A stretch of DNA of 31,126 nt from DASUPK01 sp036276255. Its GTDB lineage: Bacteria > Actinomycetota > Thermoleophilia > Solirubrobacterales > 70-9. The stretch spans positions 1 to 31,126 of the forward strand of contig DASUPK010000141.1 of assembly GCA_036276255.1 (NCBI GenBank), written 5' to 3'. Below, piece after piece: positions 13,285 through 19,930 of this stretch. The translations under genes were made by a program, and so were the position numbers. The notes under the pieces were generated by a model that did no database searches, was not told the DNA's origin, and worked only from the letters and a program-made list of their open reading frames with translations. The stretch's first letter is position 1; every line of letters begins with the position of its first letter.

Positions 13285-14472
13285 ATGAAGGATCGAGGAG
13301 TCGTGATCGTCGGAGGCGGGCTTGCATCCCAGCGCTGCGCCGAAACGCTGCGCCGGCGCGGCTATGAGGGCCGCATCCGGATGGTCTGCGGCGAGCCGGA
13401 GCGGCCCTACGACCGCCCGCCGCTGTCGAAGGACCACCTTGCCGGTGAGCTCTCCGACGATGAGGTCGCCTTCAGGCCCCCGGGTTGGTACGAGGACAAC
13501 GGCGTCGAGTTGATCGTCGGCCGCCAGGCTGCTCGGCTTGACGCGAAACGCCGGCGAGTCGAACTCGACGACGGCAGCGAACTCTTCTACGAGAACCTGG
13601 TCATCGCCACCGGTGCGGGTGCCCGCAGGCTCCCCCCGCTCGAGGGCTACACGAACGTCCACTACCTGCGCACGCTCGCCGACGCGCGGCGCCTCCGCGA
13701 GGAGCTTCGCGAAGGTGCACGCCTGGCGGTCGTCGGAGCAGGTTTCATCGGCCAGGAGGTCGCCTCCACCGCCCGCGCCGCAGGCGCGGAGGTAACGATC
13801 GTCGAGGCGTTGCCCGCCCCTCTCGCGGGCATCCTCGGCGAGGAGGTCGGCCTCTGGCTGATGAAGATGCACGACGAGGAGGGGGTCGAGGTGCGACTCG
13901 GCACGAAGTTGGATGGCGCACGGGGCAACGGTGCGGTCGAGGAGCTGGCGCTCTCCAAGGGCGCGCCACTGGAATGCGACGCGGTCGTCGTCGGGATCGG
14001 AGTGGCACCGGCAGCCGGCTGGCTGAAGGGAAGCGGCCTCGAGACCGACGGAGTGCTCACCGACCACGCGGGCCGAACCTCGCTGCCCGGTGTCTGGGCG
14101 GCCGGCGACGTCGCGAGGAGCTTCGACCATCGCCACGGCGAGCACCGCCGCACCGAGCATTGGGACGCCGCGGCCCGACAGGGTATGGCCGTCGCGCGGG
14201 CGATCGCCGGCGAGGAGCCGGACCCACACCCGCTGCCGAGCTTCTGGAGCGACCAGTACGGGCTGCGGATCCAGTACGTCGGCCACGCGGAGGGAGCCGA
14301 TGACGTGACGGTCGAGGGAAGGCCGAGCGAGCGGGACTTCGCCGTGGTCTACACGCAGGAGGAACAGCCCGTTGGCGCTCTCGTCGTCGCGAGACCAAAG
14401 GACTTCGCCCGCCTCCGCAAGGAGATCGAACACACCTACGCCCAAAGGACGAATGGAAAGGAGCACTCATGA
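13285..14472 (+). CDS. Ferredoxin/rubredoxin reductase-type FAD-dependent NAD(P)H oxidoreductase
   Basis: A 395-residue flavoprotein reductase. It has an FAD Rossmann motif (VIVGGGLASQRCAETL), the family string PYDRPPLSKDHL, an NAD(P) Rossmann motif (LAVVGAGFIGQEVAST), the FAD-binding WAAGDVA and a Reductase_C-type end (FWSDQYGLRIQYVGHA). This is the class that passes electrons from NAD(P)H to small ferredoxins, often for P450s or dioxygenases. The next gene is such a ferredoxin, overlapping by four bases. I chose ATG 13285, which has AGGAG five bases upstream, over ATG 13255, which overlaps the previous stop; either is possible. Confidence 0.92.
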   Translation: MKDRGVVIVGGGLASQRCAETLRRRGYEGRIRMVCGEPERPYDRPPLSKDHLAGELSDDEVAFRPPGWYEDNGVELIVGRQAARLDAKRRRVELDDGSELFYENLVIATGAGARRLPPLEGYTNVHYLRTLADARRLREELREGARLAVVGAGFIGQEVASTARAAGAEVTIVEALPAPLAGILGEEVGLWLMKMHDEEGVEVRLGTKLDGARGNGAVEELALSKGAPLECDAVVVGIGVAPAAGWLKGSGLETDGVLTDHAGRTSLPGVWAAGDVARSFDHRHGEHRRTEHWDAAARQGMAVARAIAGEEPDPHPLPSFWSDQYGLRIQYVGHAEGADDVTVEGRPSERDFAVVYTQEEQPVGALVVARPKDFARLRKEIEHTYAQRTNGKEHS

Positions 14473-14675
14473 GCCACATTCCCACGATCGACCGCAGTGC
14501 CTGCAGCGCGCACGGCGACTGCGTCGACATCGCACCCGAGGTCTTCGAGCTCGGCGACACCGCTGAGGTGATCGGCAGTGGTCCGGACAAGTTGATCCTC
14601 GAGGCCGCGAAGGCCTGCCCCGCGCAGGCGATCGAGGTCGTCGACTCGGAGACGGGCGAGGTCATCTTCCCGTGA
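14469..14675 (+). CDS. [3Fe-4S] ferredoxin
   Basis: A 68-residue ferredoxin with C12-x2-H15-x2-C18 and C50-P. His replaces the second Cys of a [4Fe-4S] site, the pattern of [3Fe-4S] ferredoxins that work with P450-type systems. It starts at ATG 14469 inside the stop of the reductase gene (ATGA) and its own stop overlaps the next GTG (GTGA). No P450 is present, so the electron acceptor here is most likely the di-haem membrane protein or a flavoprotein of the same operon. Confidence 0.93.
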   Translation: MSHIPTIDRSACSAHGDCVDIAPEVFELGDTAEVIGSGPDKLILEAAKACPAQAIEVVDSETGEVIFP

Positions 14676-14923
14676 AGACCCTCCTGGTGGCGATCGCCTG
14701 CACCGCCGTCGTCTTCGAGTTTCTCGCCCTGCAGCTCCAGTCGGGTCGCGATCCGGCCCTCGGCAACGCCTCGGCGACGCCGGCGCCGGCCAAGGTCCGG
14801 CCGCGGAAGAAGATCATCATCACCAAGGTGATCCCGGCCCGGAGTGGCGGCACGTCCGGCCAGACGACCTCCAGCTCCGGCGGCTACGCGGCGCCGCCTC
14901 CGGTGGTGAGCTCGACCTCATGA
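14672..14923 (+). CDS. Small single-pass membrane protein (paralogue B2), coupled to apbE
   Basis: An 83-residue protein from GTG 14672, overlapping the ferredoxin stop. It has a membrane helix (about 3-20, LLVAIACTAVVFEFLALQ), an outer tail with a basic patch (KVRPRKKIIITK), then GGTSGQTTSSSGG and the end VVSSTS. The helix and the end match paralogue B1 at 12405. The last 22 bases, including the ATGA overlap with apbE, are nearly identical to the junction between B1 and the ferric-reductase-like gene. SGQT resembles the ApbE target SGAT with Q for A. Function unknown. Confidence 0.7.
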   Translation: MKTLLVAIACTAVVFEFLALQLQSGRDPALGNASATPAPAKVRPRKKIIITKVIPARSGGTSGQTTSSSGGYAAPPPVVSSTS

Positions 14924-15909
14924 GCGACCACGACCTCACCTTCAATTCGATGGGCTGCGAGGTCCGGCTGGTGATCGGCGATCCGCTCCCCGGCTCGCCG
15001 CCCGCCTGGGAGGCCGCGAACCGTGAGCGGCTGTTCCTTGAGCGGTTCGACGCGGCCCTCTCCCGCTTCAACCCCGACAGCGAGCTGACCGCGTTCAACG
15101 AGGACCCGCGCGAGGCGGTCCCGGCCTCGGCCCTTCTCCGTCAGGCGGTCCAGGCCGGGCTCTGGGCGGCGGAGCGAAGCGGCGGCCTGGTGGATCCGAC
15201 CCTGGGCCGTGCGATCGTGGCGGCGGGGTACGGCGAGTCCCGCACCGGGGTTGCCCCGGAACCGCTGGCGGACGCGCTCGCGAGCGCACCCGAGCGCCGG
15301 CCGGCGCGCCCCCGCGGGGACGCGGAGTGGCGCCGATTCGCGGTCGACGAGGAGCCTGGCACGATCCGGCGGCCGCCCGGAGTGGCCTTCGACACAGGCG
15401 GCTGCGGCAAGGGACTCGCCGCGGACATCGTTGGGGCGCACCTGCGCGGTTACTCGCGCTTCGTCGTGGATTGCGGCGGGGACGTCCGCGTCGGCGGGTT
15501 CGGATCGAGTCTCGACCCCGTTCCCGTCCACGCCCGCCACCCCATCGACGACGAGCCGGCGGCGATCTTTGACGTCTCGGCCGGCGGGATCGCGACCTCG
15601 GGGCTCGACATTCGCCTGTGGAGGCGGGAGGACGGAGGTTTCGCCCATCACCTGCTCGACCCGAGCACCGGCGGCCCCGCATGGACCGGGCTGGTCGGCG
15701 TCACCGCGCTGGGGCGGACCGCTCTGGAGGCTGAGACCCTTTCCAAGGCCGCGCTGCTCAGCGGTCCGGACCGCGGGCGCGAGCTGCTCTCCGAACATGG
15801 CGGAATGCTGGTCCACGACGATGGTCACATTGAGATCGTGGGCACGCTGAGGGCGAAGCTGGTCGGGCGGCGGAGCGGTCTCCCGGACGCCTCGGTTGCC
15901 GCTGCCTGA
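14920..15909 (+). CDS. apbE: FAD:protein FMN transferase (ApbE family)
   Basis: ApbE attaches FMN from FAD to a Thr or Ser of a target protein. This 329-residue member shows SRFNPDSELTAFN, DPTLGR, DTGGCGKGLAAD, VDCGGDVRVGG, TSGLDIRLW, HHLLDPSTGGPA and the late ALEAETLSKAALLSG, the usual order of FAD- and Mg-binding motifs. No signal peptide or lipobox is seen, so this copy should act in the cytoplasm. It starts at ATG 14920 within the stop of the small membrane protein gene. It is the last gene of the redox operon. No FMN_bind or NqrC/RnfG-like acceptor is encoded nearby, so its substrate is not obvious. Confidence 0.93.
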   Translation: MSDHDLTFNSMGCEVRLVIGDPLPGSPPAWEAANRERLFLERFDAALSRFNPDSELTAFNEDPREAVPASALLRQAVQAGLWAAERSGGLVDPTLGRAIVAAGYGESRTGVAPEPLADALASAPERRPARPRGDAEWRRFAVDEEPGTIRRPPGVAFDTGGCGKGLAADIVGAHLRGYSRFVVDCGGDVRVGGFGSSLDPVPVHARHPIDDEPAAIFDVSAGGIATSGLDIRLWRREDGGFAHHLLDPSTGGPAWTGLVGVTALGRTALEAETLSKAALLSGPDRGRELLSEHGGMLVHDDGHIEIVGTLRAKLVGRRSGLPDASVAAA

Positions 15910-15942
15910 CGCGATACCTGCGAACCTAGGCGTTTCCGGGGC

Positions 15943-17583
15943 ATGGCGCCAGAGCCCACCAATCAGGACGAAGTCGCCTCGGAGCCCGCCACGGCCGAGG
16001 AGGTGGTCGTACGGCTCGAGGACGTCCATCGAGTCACCGACGCGACTCTCGCCTACCTCGACCTGGACGACCTGCTCGCGGCGCTGCTCCACCGGGTCAC
16101 GGACATCCTCAATGCGGATACGTCCGCGGTTCTGCTGGTCGAGGAGGACGGGCGGACGCTTGCGGCCCGCGCGGCCAAGGGCCTCGAGGAGGAGGTCGAG
16201 CGCGGTTTCCGGTTGCCGGTCGGCCGCGGCTTCGCCGGCCGAGTGGCCGCGACGCGCCAGCCGGTGGTCATCCCCGATCTCGATAACTCCCCGGTCACGG
16301 TGGTCAACCCGCTGATGCGCGAAAAGCGGGTCCGGTCGCTCCTCGGGGTTCCGCTGATCGTCGAGGGGAAGATGATCGGGGTGCTTCACGTTGGGAGCCT
16401 GGCCCAGCGGGACTTCACGGATGCGGATGTCCAGCTGCTGCAGCTGGTGGGCGACAGGGTGGCCCTTTCGATCGAGCGGTCCCGGCTCGCCGTCCAGGGT
16501 CAGATCGCCCAGACACTTCAGCGGAGCCTTCTACCGCGCAGATTGCCGAGACTGCCCGGCCTCAGCATGGCGGCGTGGTACATCCCGGCCGCAGAGGAGA
16601 CGGCCGTCGGCGGCGACTGGTACGACGTGATCCAGCTCGGCTATCGGCGGCTCGGCCTGACCATTGGGGACGTGGCCGGTCACGGCGTCGGGGCCGCCAC
16701 CTACATGGGCCAGCTGCGCAGCGCTGTTCGCGCTTACGCCCTCGATCTGGAGAGCCCCGCGGAGGTCCTCACGAAGGTCGCCAGGTTCGCGGACGACGAG
16801 TGGTCGCGGATGGCGACGATGATCTACGCCACGATCAACCTGGATACCTGGTTGGTCGAGTGGGCACGGGCGGGGCATCCATACCCGCTGCTGATCCGGC
16901 CCGACGAGCCACCCAAGTTCCTACTGGATCCGGGTGGACCGCCGATCGGCGCCGGCGTAGTCGCAGAGTACGACGAACGGCGCATCACGCTGGGACCGGC
17001 CGAGACACTGTTCCTCTACACGGACGGGCTGATCGAGCGCCGTGGCCGGATCCTCTCCGAGGGCGAGGAGGCGCTCGCCGAGGCCGCCGTCGCGGCACCC
17101 GACGAGCCCGAGCTCATGTGCCGCGCGGTGATCCAGGCCCTCACTGAGGGGATCGAGGTGCCGGACGACATCGCGGTGCTCGCTGTCCGCGCCGTCGGCC
17201 TGCACGACAAACTCGAGGTCGAGGTGCCCGCCGACGCCGAGCAGCTCGCCACGGTCCGGCACCTGATCCGGCGCTGGGTGACGGCCAACGGGGGCAGCGA
17301 CGACGACTGCGCGGCCTTCGCCGTCGCGGTCACCGAGGCGTGCGCGAACGCGGTCGAGCACGCATACGGCCCGGGCGACGCCACGATCGACCTGAGCGCC
17401 GACCTCGACCATGGCGAGGCGACGGTGACCGTGCGCGACCGGGGCGGCTGGCGCGAGCCCCGTGGAGGCAATCGCGGCCGGGGGATCCCCGTGATGAACG
17501 AGTTCATGGACGACGTCGTCATCGAGACGGGCGAAGCGGGCACAACGGTGAGGCTTGTGCGGCGGATGGGTGAGCGCGGATGA
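15943..17583 (+). CDS. GAF - PP2C (SpoIIE) phosphatase - HATPase (RsbW-like) fusion
   Basis: A 546-residue stress-signalling protein. A GAF domain at about 36-185 is followed by a PP2C/SpoIIE phosphatase at about 200-420 with its metal-binding acids in place (GGDWYD, GDVAGHGVGAA, YTDGLIERRG, PDDIAVL). An RsbW-type kinase fold at about 430-540 has N-box EACANAVEHAYGP, VRDRGGW and RGRGIPVMNEFMD. In known partner-switching systems the phosphatase activates a STAS antagonist and the kinase inactivates it or binds a sigma factor. Both activities are fused here. The STAS gene that should follow, starting in a TGATG overlap, is broken (17583-17744). The gene begins 33 bases after apbE and may share its transcript. 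Confidence 0.93.
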   Translation: MAPEPTNQDEVASEPATAEEVVVRLEDVHRVTDATLAYLDLDDLLAALLHRVTDILNADTSAVLLVEEDGRTLAARAAKGLEEEVERGFRLPVGRGFAGRVAATRQPVVIPDLDNSPVTVVNPLMREKRVRSLLGVPLIVEGKMIGVLHVGSLAQRDFTDADVQLLQLVGDRVALSIERSRLAVQGQIAQTLQRSLLPRRLPRLPGLSMAAWYIPAAEETAVGGDWYDVIQLGYRRLGLTIGDVAGHGVGAATYMGQLRSAVRAYALDLESPAEVLTKVARFADDEWSRMATMIYATINLDTWLVEWARAGHPYPLLIRPDEPPKFLLDPGGPPIGAGVVAEYDERRITLGPAETLFLYTDGLIERRGRILSEGEEALAEAAVAAPDEPELMCRAVIQALTEGIEVPDDIAVLAVRAVGLHDKLEVEVPADAEQLATVRHLIRRWVTANGGSDDDCAAFAVAVTEACANAVEHAYGPGDATIDLSADLDHGEATVTVRDRGGWREPRGGNRGRGIPVMNEFMDDVVIETGEAGTTVRLVRRMGERG

Positions 17584-17744
17584 TGTCCGAGCTCGCGATC
17601 GACCTGGCCCAGCGAGCTACATCGACAGCTCGGGAATCAGCCCGATCTTCGACCTTCGTCGGCGAGGTGCTCGCGGCCGTATCCATGTCGGACTCGGGTC
17701 CGATCGATGCCGAGGTGGACTCGGCGTTGCGCGCGGTCGGCTAG
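17583..17744 (+). pseudogene. Decayed STAS anti-sigma-factor antagonist gene
   Basis: An open frame from ATG 17583 (TGATG overlap with the previous stop) begins MSELAIDLAQ and ends GPIDAEVDSALRAVG, like the two ends of an RsbV-type STAS protein. Its middle reads as nonsense. In the frame shifted by two, bases 17618-17680 give YIDSSGISPIFDLRRR, the phosphorylation-site core of STAS (Ser in DSSG). The total is 53 codons where about 110 are expected. So the gene has lost roughly half its length and shifted frame twice. The conserved core in the wrong frame makes decay far more likely than a new short gene. Confidence 0.75.
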
Positions 17745-18304
17745 GCGCCGGGCGTCTCGATGACGCTGAGCGTGTACCGGCCGATCTGAAGCTCGTCGCC
17801 GTCCGCGAGCGGGCTCCAGTCGACCGGCTCGGCGTTCACGTGGATGCCGTTCATCGAGCGGTCGTCGAGCACCCGCAACTCGCCCTCCGGAGTCCGCACG
17901 ATCACGGCATGACGGCGCGAGACGGTCGGATCGTCGAGCCGGATATCCGCGGAGCGGCTGCGCCCGATGCGCGACCACCCGACGGAGAGCTCGATCACCG
18001 TGGTCCGGCCGTCGGCGAACATGGCCAGGTACTTGCCCGGCTCCGCGATCGACTCCCGGACCCCGTCGAGCCAGTCCTCCGGCTTCGCGGTCGGCCGGGT
18101 GATCGCGATGTTGCGCAGCGTGGGCTGCTCGAACATCGAGGAGCGCTTGAAGTCGGTGCCACCGCAGTTGGGGCACTCCGGAATCGACTCGGCGGGCTCG
18201 AACGAGACCGGGAAGGAGCAGCCCTGGCAAATGAAGGAGCCGACTCCACCGGCGGGCTCGCCCGCGTGATGGACCTCGTCCTGACTCTGTCCAATGGGCG
18301 GCAT
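17741..18304 (-). CDS. Zinc-ribbon FHA-domain protein
   Basis: A 187-residue protein. An N-terminal zinc ribbon (C26-x2-C29, C44-x2-C47) is followed by a linker and a C-terminal FHA domain (about 104-180) with SRIGRSRSADIRLDDPTVSRRHAVI and DDRSMNGIHVN, the residues that bind phospho-Thr peptides. Such proteins usually read Ser/Thr kinase signals; no kinase is in this window. It starts at ATG 18304 and its stop shares CTAG with the STAS pseudogene. A TAGTAT -10 lies 13 bases before the start and a 10-base palindrome lies further upstream. Confidence 0.88.
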   Translation of the reverse strand: MPPIGQSQDEVHHAGEPAGGVGSFICQGCSFPVSFEPAESIPECPNCGGTDFKRSSMFEQPTLRNIAITRPTAKPEDWLDGVRESIAEPGKYLAMFADGRTTVIELSVGWSRIGRSRSADIRLDDPTVSRRHAVIVRTPEGELRVLDDRSMNGIHVNAEPVDWSPLADGDELQIGRYTLSVIETPGA

Positions 18305-18317
18305 CGGGGGTGCGTCG

Positions 18318-18341
18318 ATACTACACCCAGTATTACGTAAT
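18318..18341 (-). promoter_or_regulatory. Promoter of the FHA gene with palindrome ATTACGTAAT
   Basis: On the minus strand TAGTAT (18323-18318) is 13 bases before ATG 18304. The perfect palindrome ATTACGTAAT (18332-18341) is just upstream, in an unusually AT-rich patch. The rest of this intergenic stretch holds a hairpin with stems GGTGG/CCACC at 18360-18379. Confidence 0.4.
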
Positions 18342-18428
18342 GGCCATCTAGTTCAGGCCGGTGGTACGGAAAGTCCACCATTTCCAGGTGAGCTGGACGC
18401 ACCGGGGATGATCTCCGCGGCCGCCGAC

Positions 18429-18434
18429 TAGAAT
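18429..18434 (+). promoter_or_regulatory. -10 element TAGAAT, leaderless promoter of the SRPBCC gene
   Basis: TAGAAT followed by CGCGCGCCC and the GTG at 18444. The same layout (TAGACT, GCGCGCCCTC, ATG) precedes the lipoprotein gene at 18993. Confidence 0.55.
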
Positions 18435-18443
18435 CGCGCGCCC

Positions 18444-18947
18444 GTGGGGCCGATCTCGCTCACCATCTCCGTCGACGCTCCTCGCGAGCGGGTTTTCGAC
18501 TTCATCTGCGATCTGGGGGTGAGGGAGAGCTGGACCGACCACTTCGCGAGCGAATTCCGCTTGGCGCGCATTCCGGCGCAGGGGGCGGGAGCCGCGGCCA
18601 GGTTCCGCGTCGACGCACCGGCGGGTGTGCGCTACATGGAGACCGTGATCGCGGAGGCCGACCGTCCCTTCAGGGTCGTCGAGCACGGGCGGGGTGGCCG
18701 CCTGGACCACATTCCGATCCGCACGGTCTGGGAGCTCGAGGAGGGACCCACGACCACGGTGACACTGACCTTCTGGACCGTCCCGCCCAGCGCGTTCGAC
18801 CACTTCCGGGAGCTCGGCCGCTCGCGCTGGTGGAGGCGGCGCTGGAAGAAGGCGCTGCACCGCATGCAGGAGCTGATCGAGACGGGCGCGGCGGCCTCGC
18901 GCACCGAGGTCGCGGGCGGAGATCGGCTGCCCACGCCGGCACTCTGA
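18444..18947 (+). CDS. SRPBCC (START-like) family protein
   Basis: A 167-residue protein with the beginning and middle of a polyketide cyclase/SRPBCC fold: SLTISVDAPRERVFDFICDL, SWTDHF, then YMETVIAEADRPFRVVEHG and TVWELEEGPTTTVTLTFW. Such domains bind hydrophobic ligands in a helix-grip cavity; the ligand cannot be told. The C-terminal part is Arg/Trp-rich (RSRWWRRRWKKALHRMQELIE), a basic helix that may touch membranes or nucleic acid. It starts at GTG 18444 with a leaderless promoter and no ribosome binding site. Confidence 0.85.
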   Translation: MGPISLTISVDAPRERVFDFICDLGVRESWTDHFASEFRLARIPAQGAGAAARFRVDAPAGVRYMETVIAEADRPFRVVEHGRGGRLDHIPIRTVWELEEGPTTTVTLTFWTVPPSAFDHFRELGRSRWWRRRWKKALHRMQELIETGAAASRTEVAGGDRLPTPAL

Positions 18948-18976
18948 GTGCGGAGCGGGGCGGGTATGTCGGCGGA

Positions 18977-18982
18977 TAGACT
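18977..18982 (+). promoter_or_regulatory. -10 element TAGACT, leaderless promoter of the lipoprotein gene
   Basis: TAGACT, ten bases before ATG 18993. This decides between ATG 18966, which lies upstream of the -10, and ATG 18993. Confidence 0.5.
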
Positions 18983-18992
18983 GCGCGCCCTC

Positions 18993-19541
18993 ATGCGCCG
19001 CGGCCACAAGGGAGCCCTCGCACTCGTGCTGCTGCTCGCTCTCGTCGTTCTCGGCGTGGCGGGATGCGGCAACGACCTCAGCAAGGAGGCCGATGAGGGC
19101 ATTCCGATCCAGCTGGGGGATCTCGAGTTCACCGTGCAGGAGACGCGCTTCCTCAATCCGGACCAGTCCGACGACAAGGAGTACCTCGCCGGCCAGCAGC
19201 TGCCGACACCCCCCGGCAAGCTCTATCTGGGCGTCTTTCTGACGATTCACAACTCGGGGGGCAATGCCGTGCGCGTGCCCACGAACGCGGACATGAGCGT
19301 CGTCGACACCACGGGCGCCGCCTATCAGTCGATTCCGAGCCACACCGACTTCGCCGCGCCGCTCGGCAGCCTCCTGGCCCCGGGCGCTGATATTCCGGCG
19401 CCGGGCACCGCTGCCGCGAACGGCCCGACGCAGGGAGCGCTCGTCCTCTTCCTGGTGAACCAGGACCTCAACGAGAACCGCCCGCCAAAGCTCGAGATCG
19501 ACAGCCAGGGCGAGACCGGCGAGATCACGCTGGATATCTAG
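18993..19541 (+). CDS. Lipoprotein with DUF4352-like domain
   Basis: A 182-residue secreted lipoprotein. The signal peptide MRRGHKGALALVLLLALVVL ends in the lipobox GVAGC, giving a lipidated Cys at about residue 24. The rest is a beta-sandwich resembling DUF4352: LGDLEFTVQETRFLN, GKLYLGVFLTIHNSGGNAVRV, LLAPGADIPAPGTAA and LVLFLVNQDLNENRPPKLEI. Members of that group are surface proteins of unknown role. I chose ATG 18993 because it gives a standard signal peptide and lies ten bases after the TAGACT -10; ATG 18966 would add nine residues. Confidence 0.87.
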   Translation: MRRGHKGALALVLLLALVVLGVAGCGNDLSKEADEGIPIQLGDLEFTVQETRFLNPDQSDDKEYLAGQQLPTPPGKLYLGVFLTIHNSGGNAVRVPTNADMSVVDTTGAAYQSIPSHTDFAAPLGSLLAPGADIPAPGTAAANGPTQGALVLFLVNQDLNENRPPKLEIDSQGETGEITLDI

Positions 19542-19568
19542 GCTCTCGGGAGCGGAGCCGTCCGCCCG

Positions 19569-19880
19569 ATGAGGAAGACCCAGCTACAGGCGATCCTCGT
19601 CATCGGCGGCATAGGCGCCGCCCTGGCACTGATCCAGCTGCTCGGTACCGCCGGTGCTGTGGTTGGCGTCGCCCTGCTGATCCTCTGCACGATCCTGACC
19701 GCACCGGCGGCGCCCGAGCCCGGCGCCGGCGGCCTCAACTGGTGGGCGTTGATCGCGGGCGGCACCCTCCTCGCCGTGATCGGAGTCCCGCTCGGTCTCG
19801 CGCTCGAGGGCCCCGGCAGCGTCCTGACCGCGATCGGCGGCGGGCTGGCGATGGTGGGCGTGGCGTTCGGATATCCGTGA
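19569..19880 (+). CDS. Small polytopic membrane protein of unknown function
   Basis: A 103-residue hydrophobic protein with about four membrane segments: LQAILVIGGIGAALALIQLLG, AVVGVALLILCTILTA, WWALIAGGTLLAVIGVPLGLAL and LTAIGGGLAMVGVAFGY. There are no charged motifs or Cys pattern to suggest a function. It follows the lipoprotein gene by 27 bases. TAGGCT at 19539-19544, overlapping the lipoprotein stop, is a possible separate -10, and GGGAGCGGAG in the gap could serve as ribosome binding site. Confidence 0.7.
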   Translation: MRKTQLQAILVIGGIGAALALIQLLGTAGAVVGVALLILCTILTAPAAPEPGAGGLNWWALIAGGTLLAVIGVPLGLALEGPGSVLTAIGGGLAMVGVAFGYP

Positions 19881-19889
19881 TCTAGACGG

Positions 19890-19908
19890 CTGACGGCTTC
19901 GCCATCAG
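19890..19908. terminator. Hairpin between convergent genes
   Basis: CTGA-C-GGC-TTC-GCC-A-TCAG forms a stem with one mismatch between the membrane protein gene and the convergent penicillin-binding protein gene. There is no T-run. It is part of a sequence repeated in inverted form at 23491-23526. Confidence 0.35.
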
Positions 19909-19930
19909 ATCGCGGCTGCGAGCGGCCGCT
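19895..19930 (-). repeat. Dispersed repeat, copy 1
   Basis: The minus strand here reads GCGGCCGCT, four bases, GCCGCGATCTGATGGCGAAGCC. Copy 2 at 23491-23526 reads the same on the plus strand apart from the four bases. Both copies touch the 3' ends of minus-strand genes. Confidence 0.6.
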
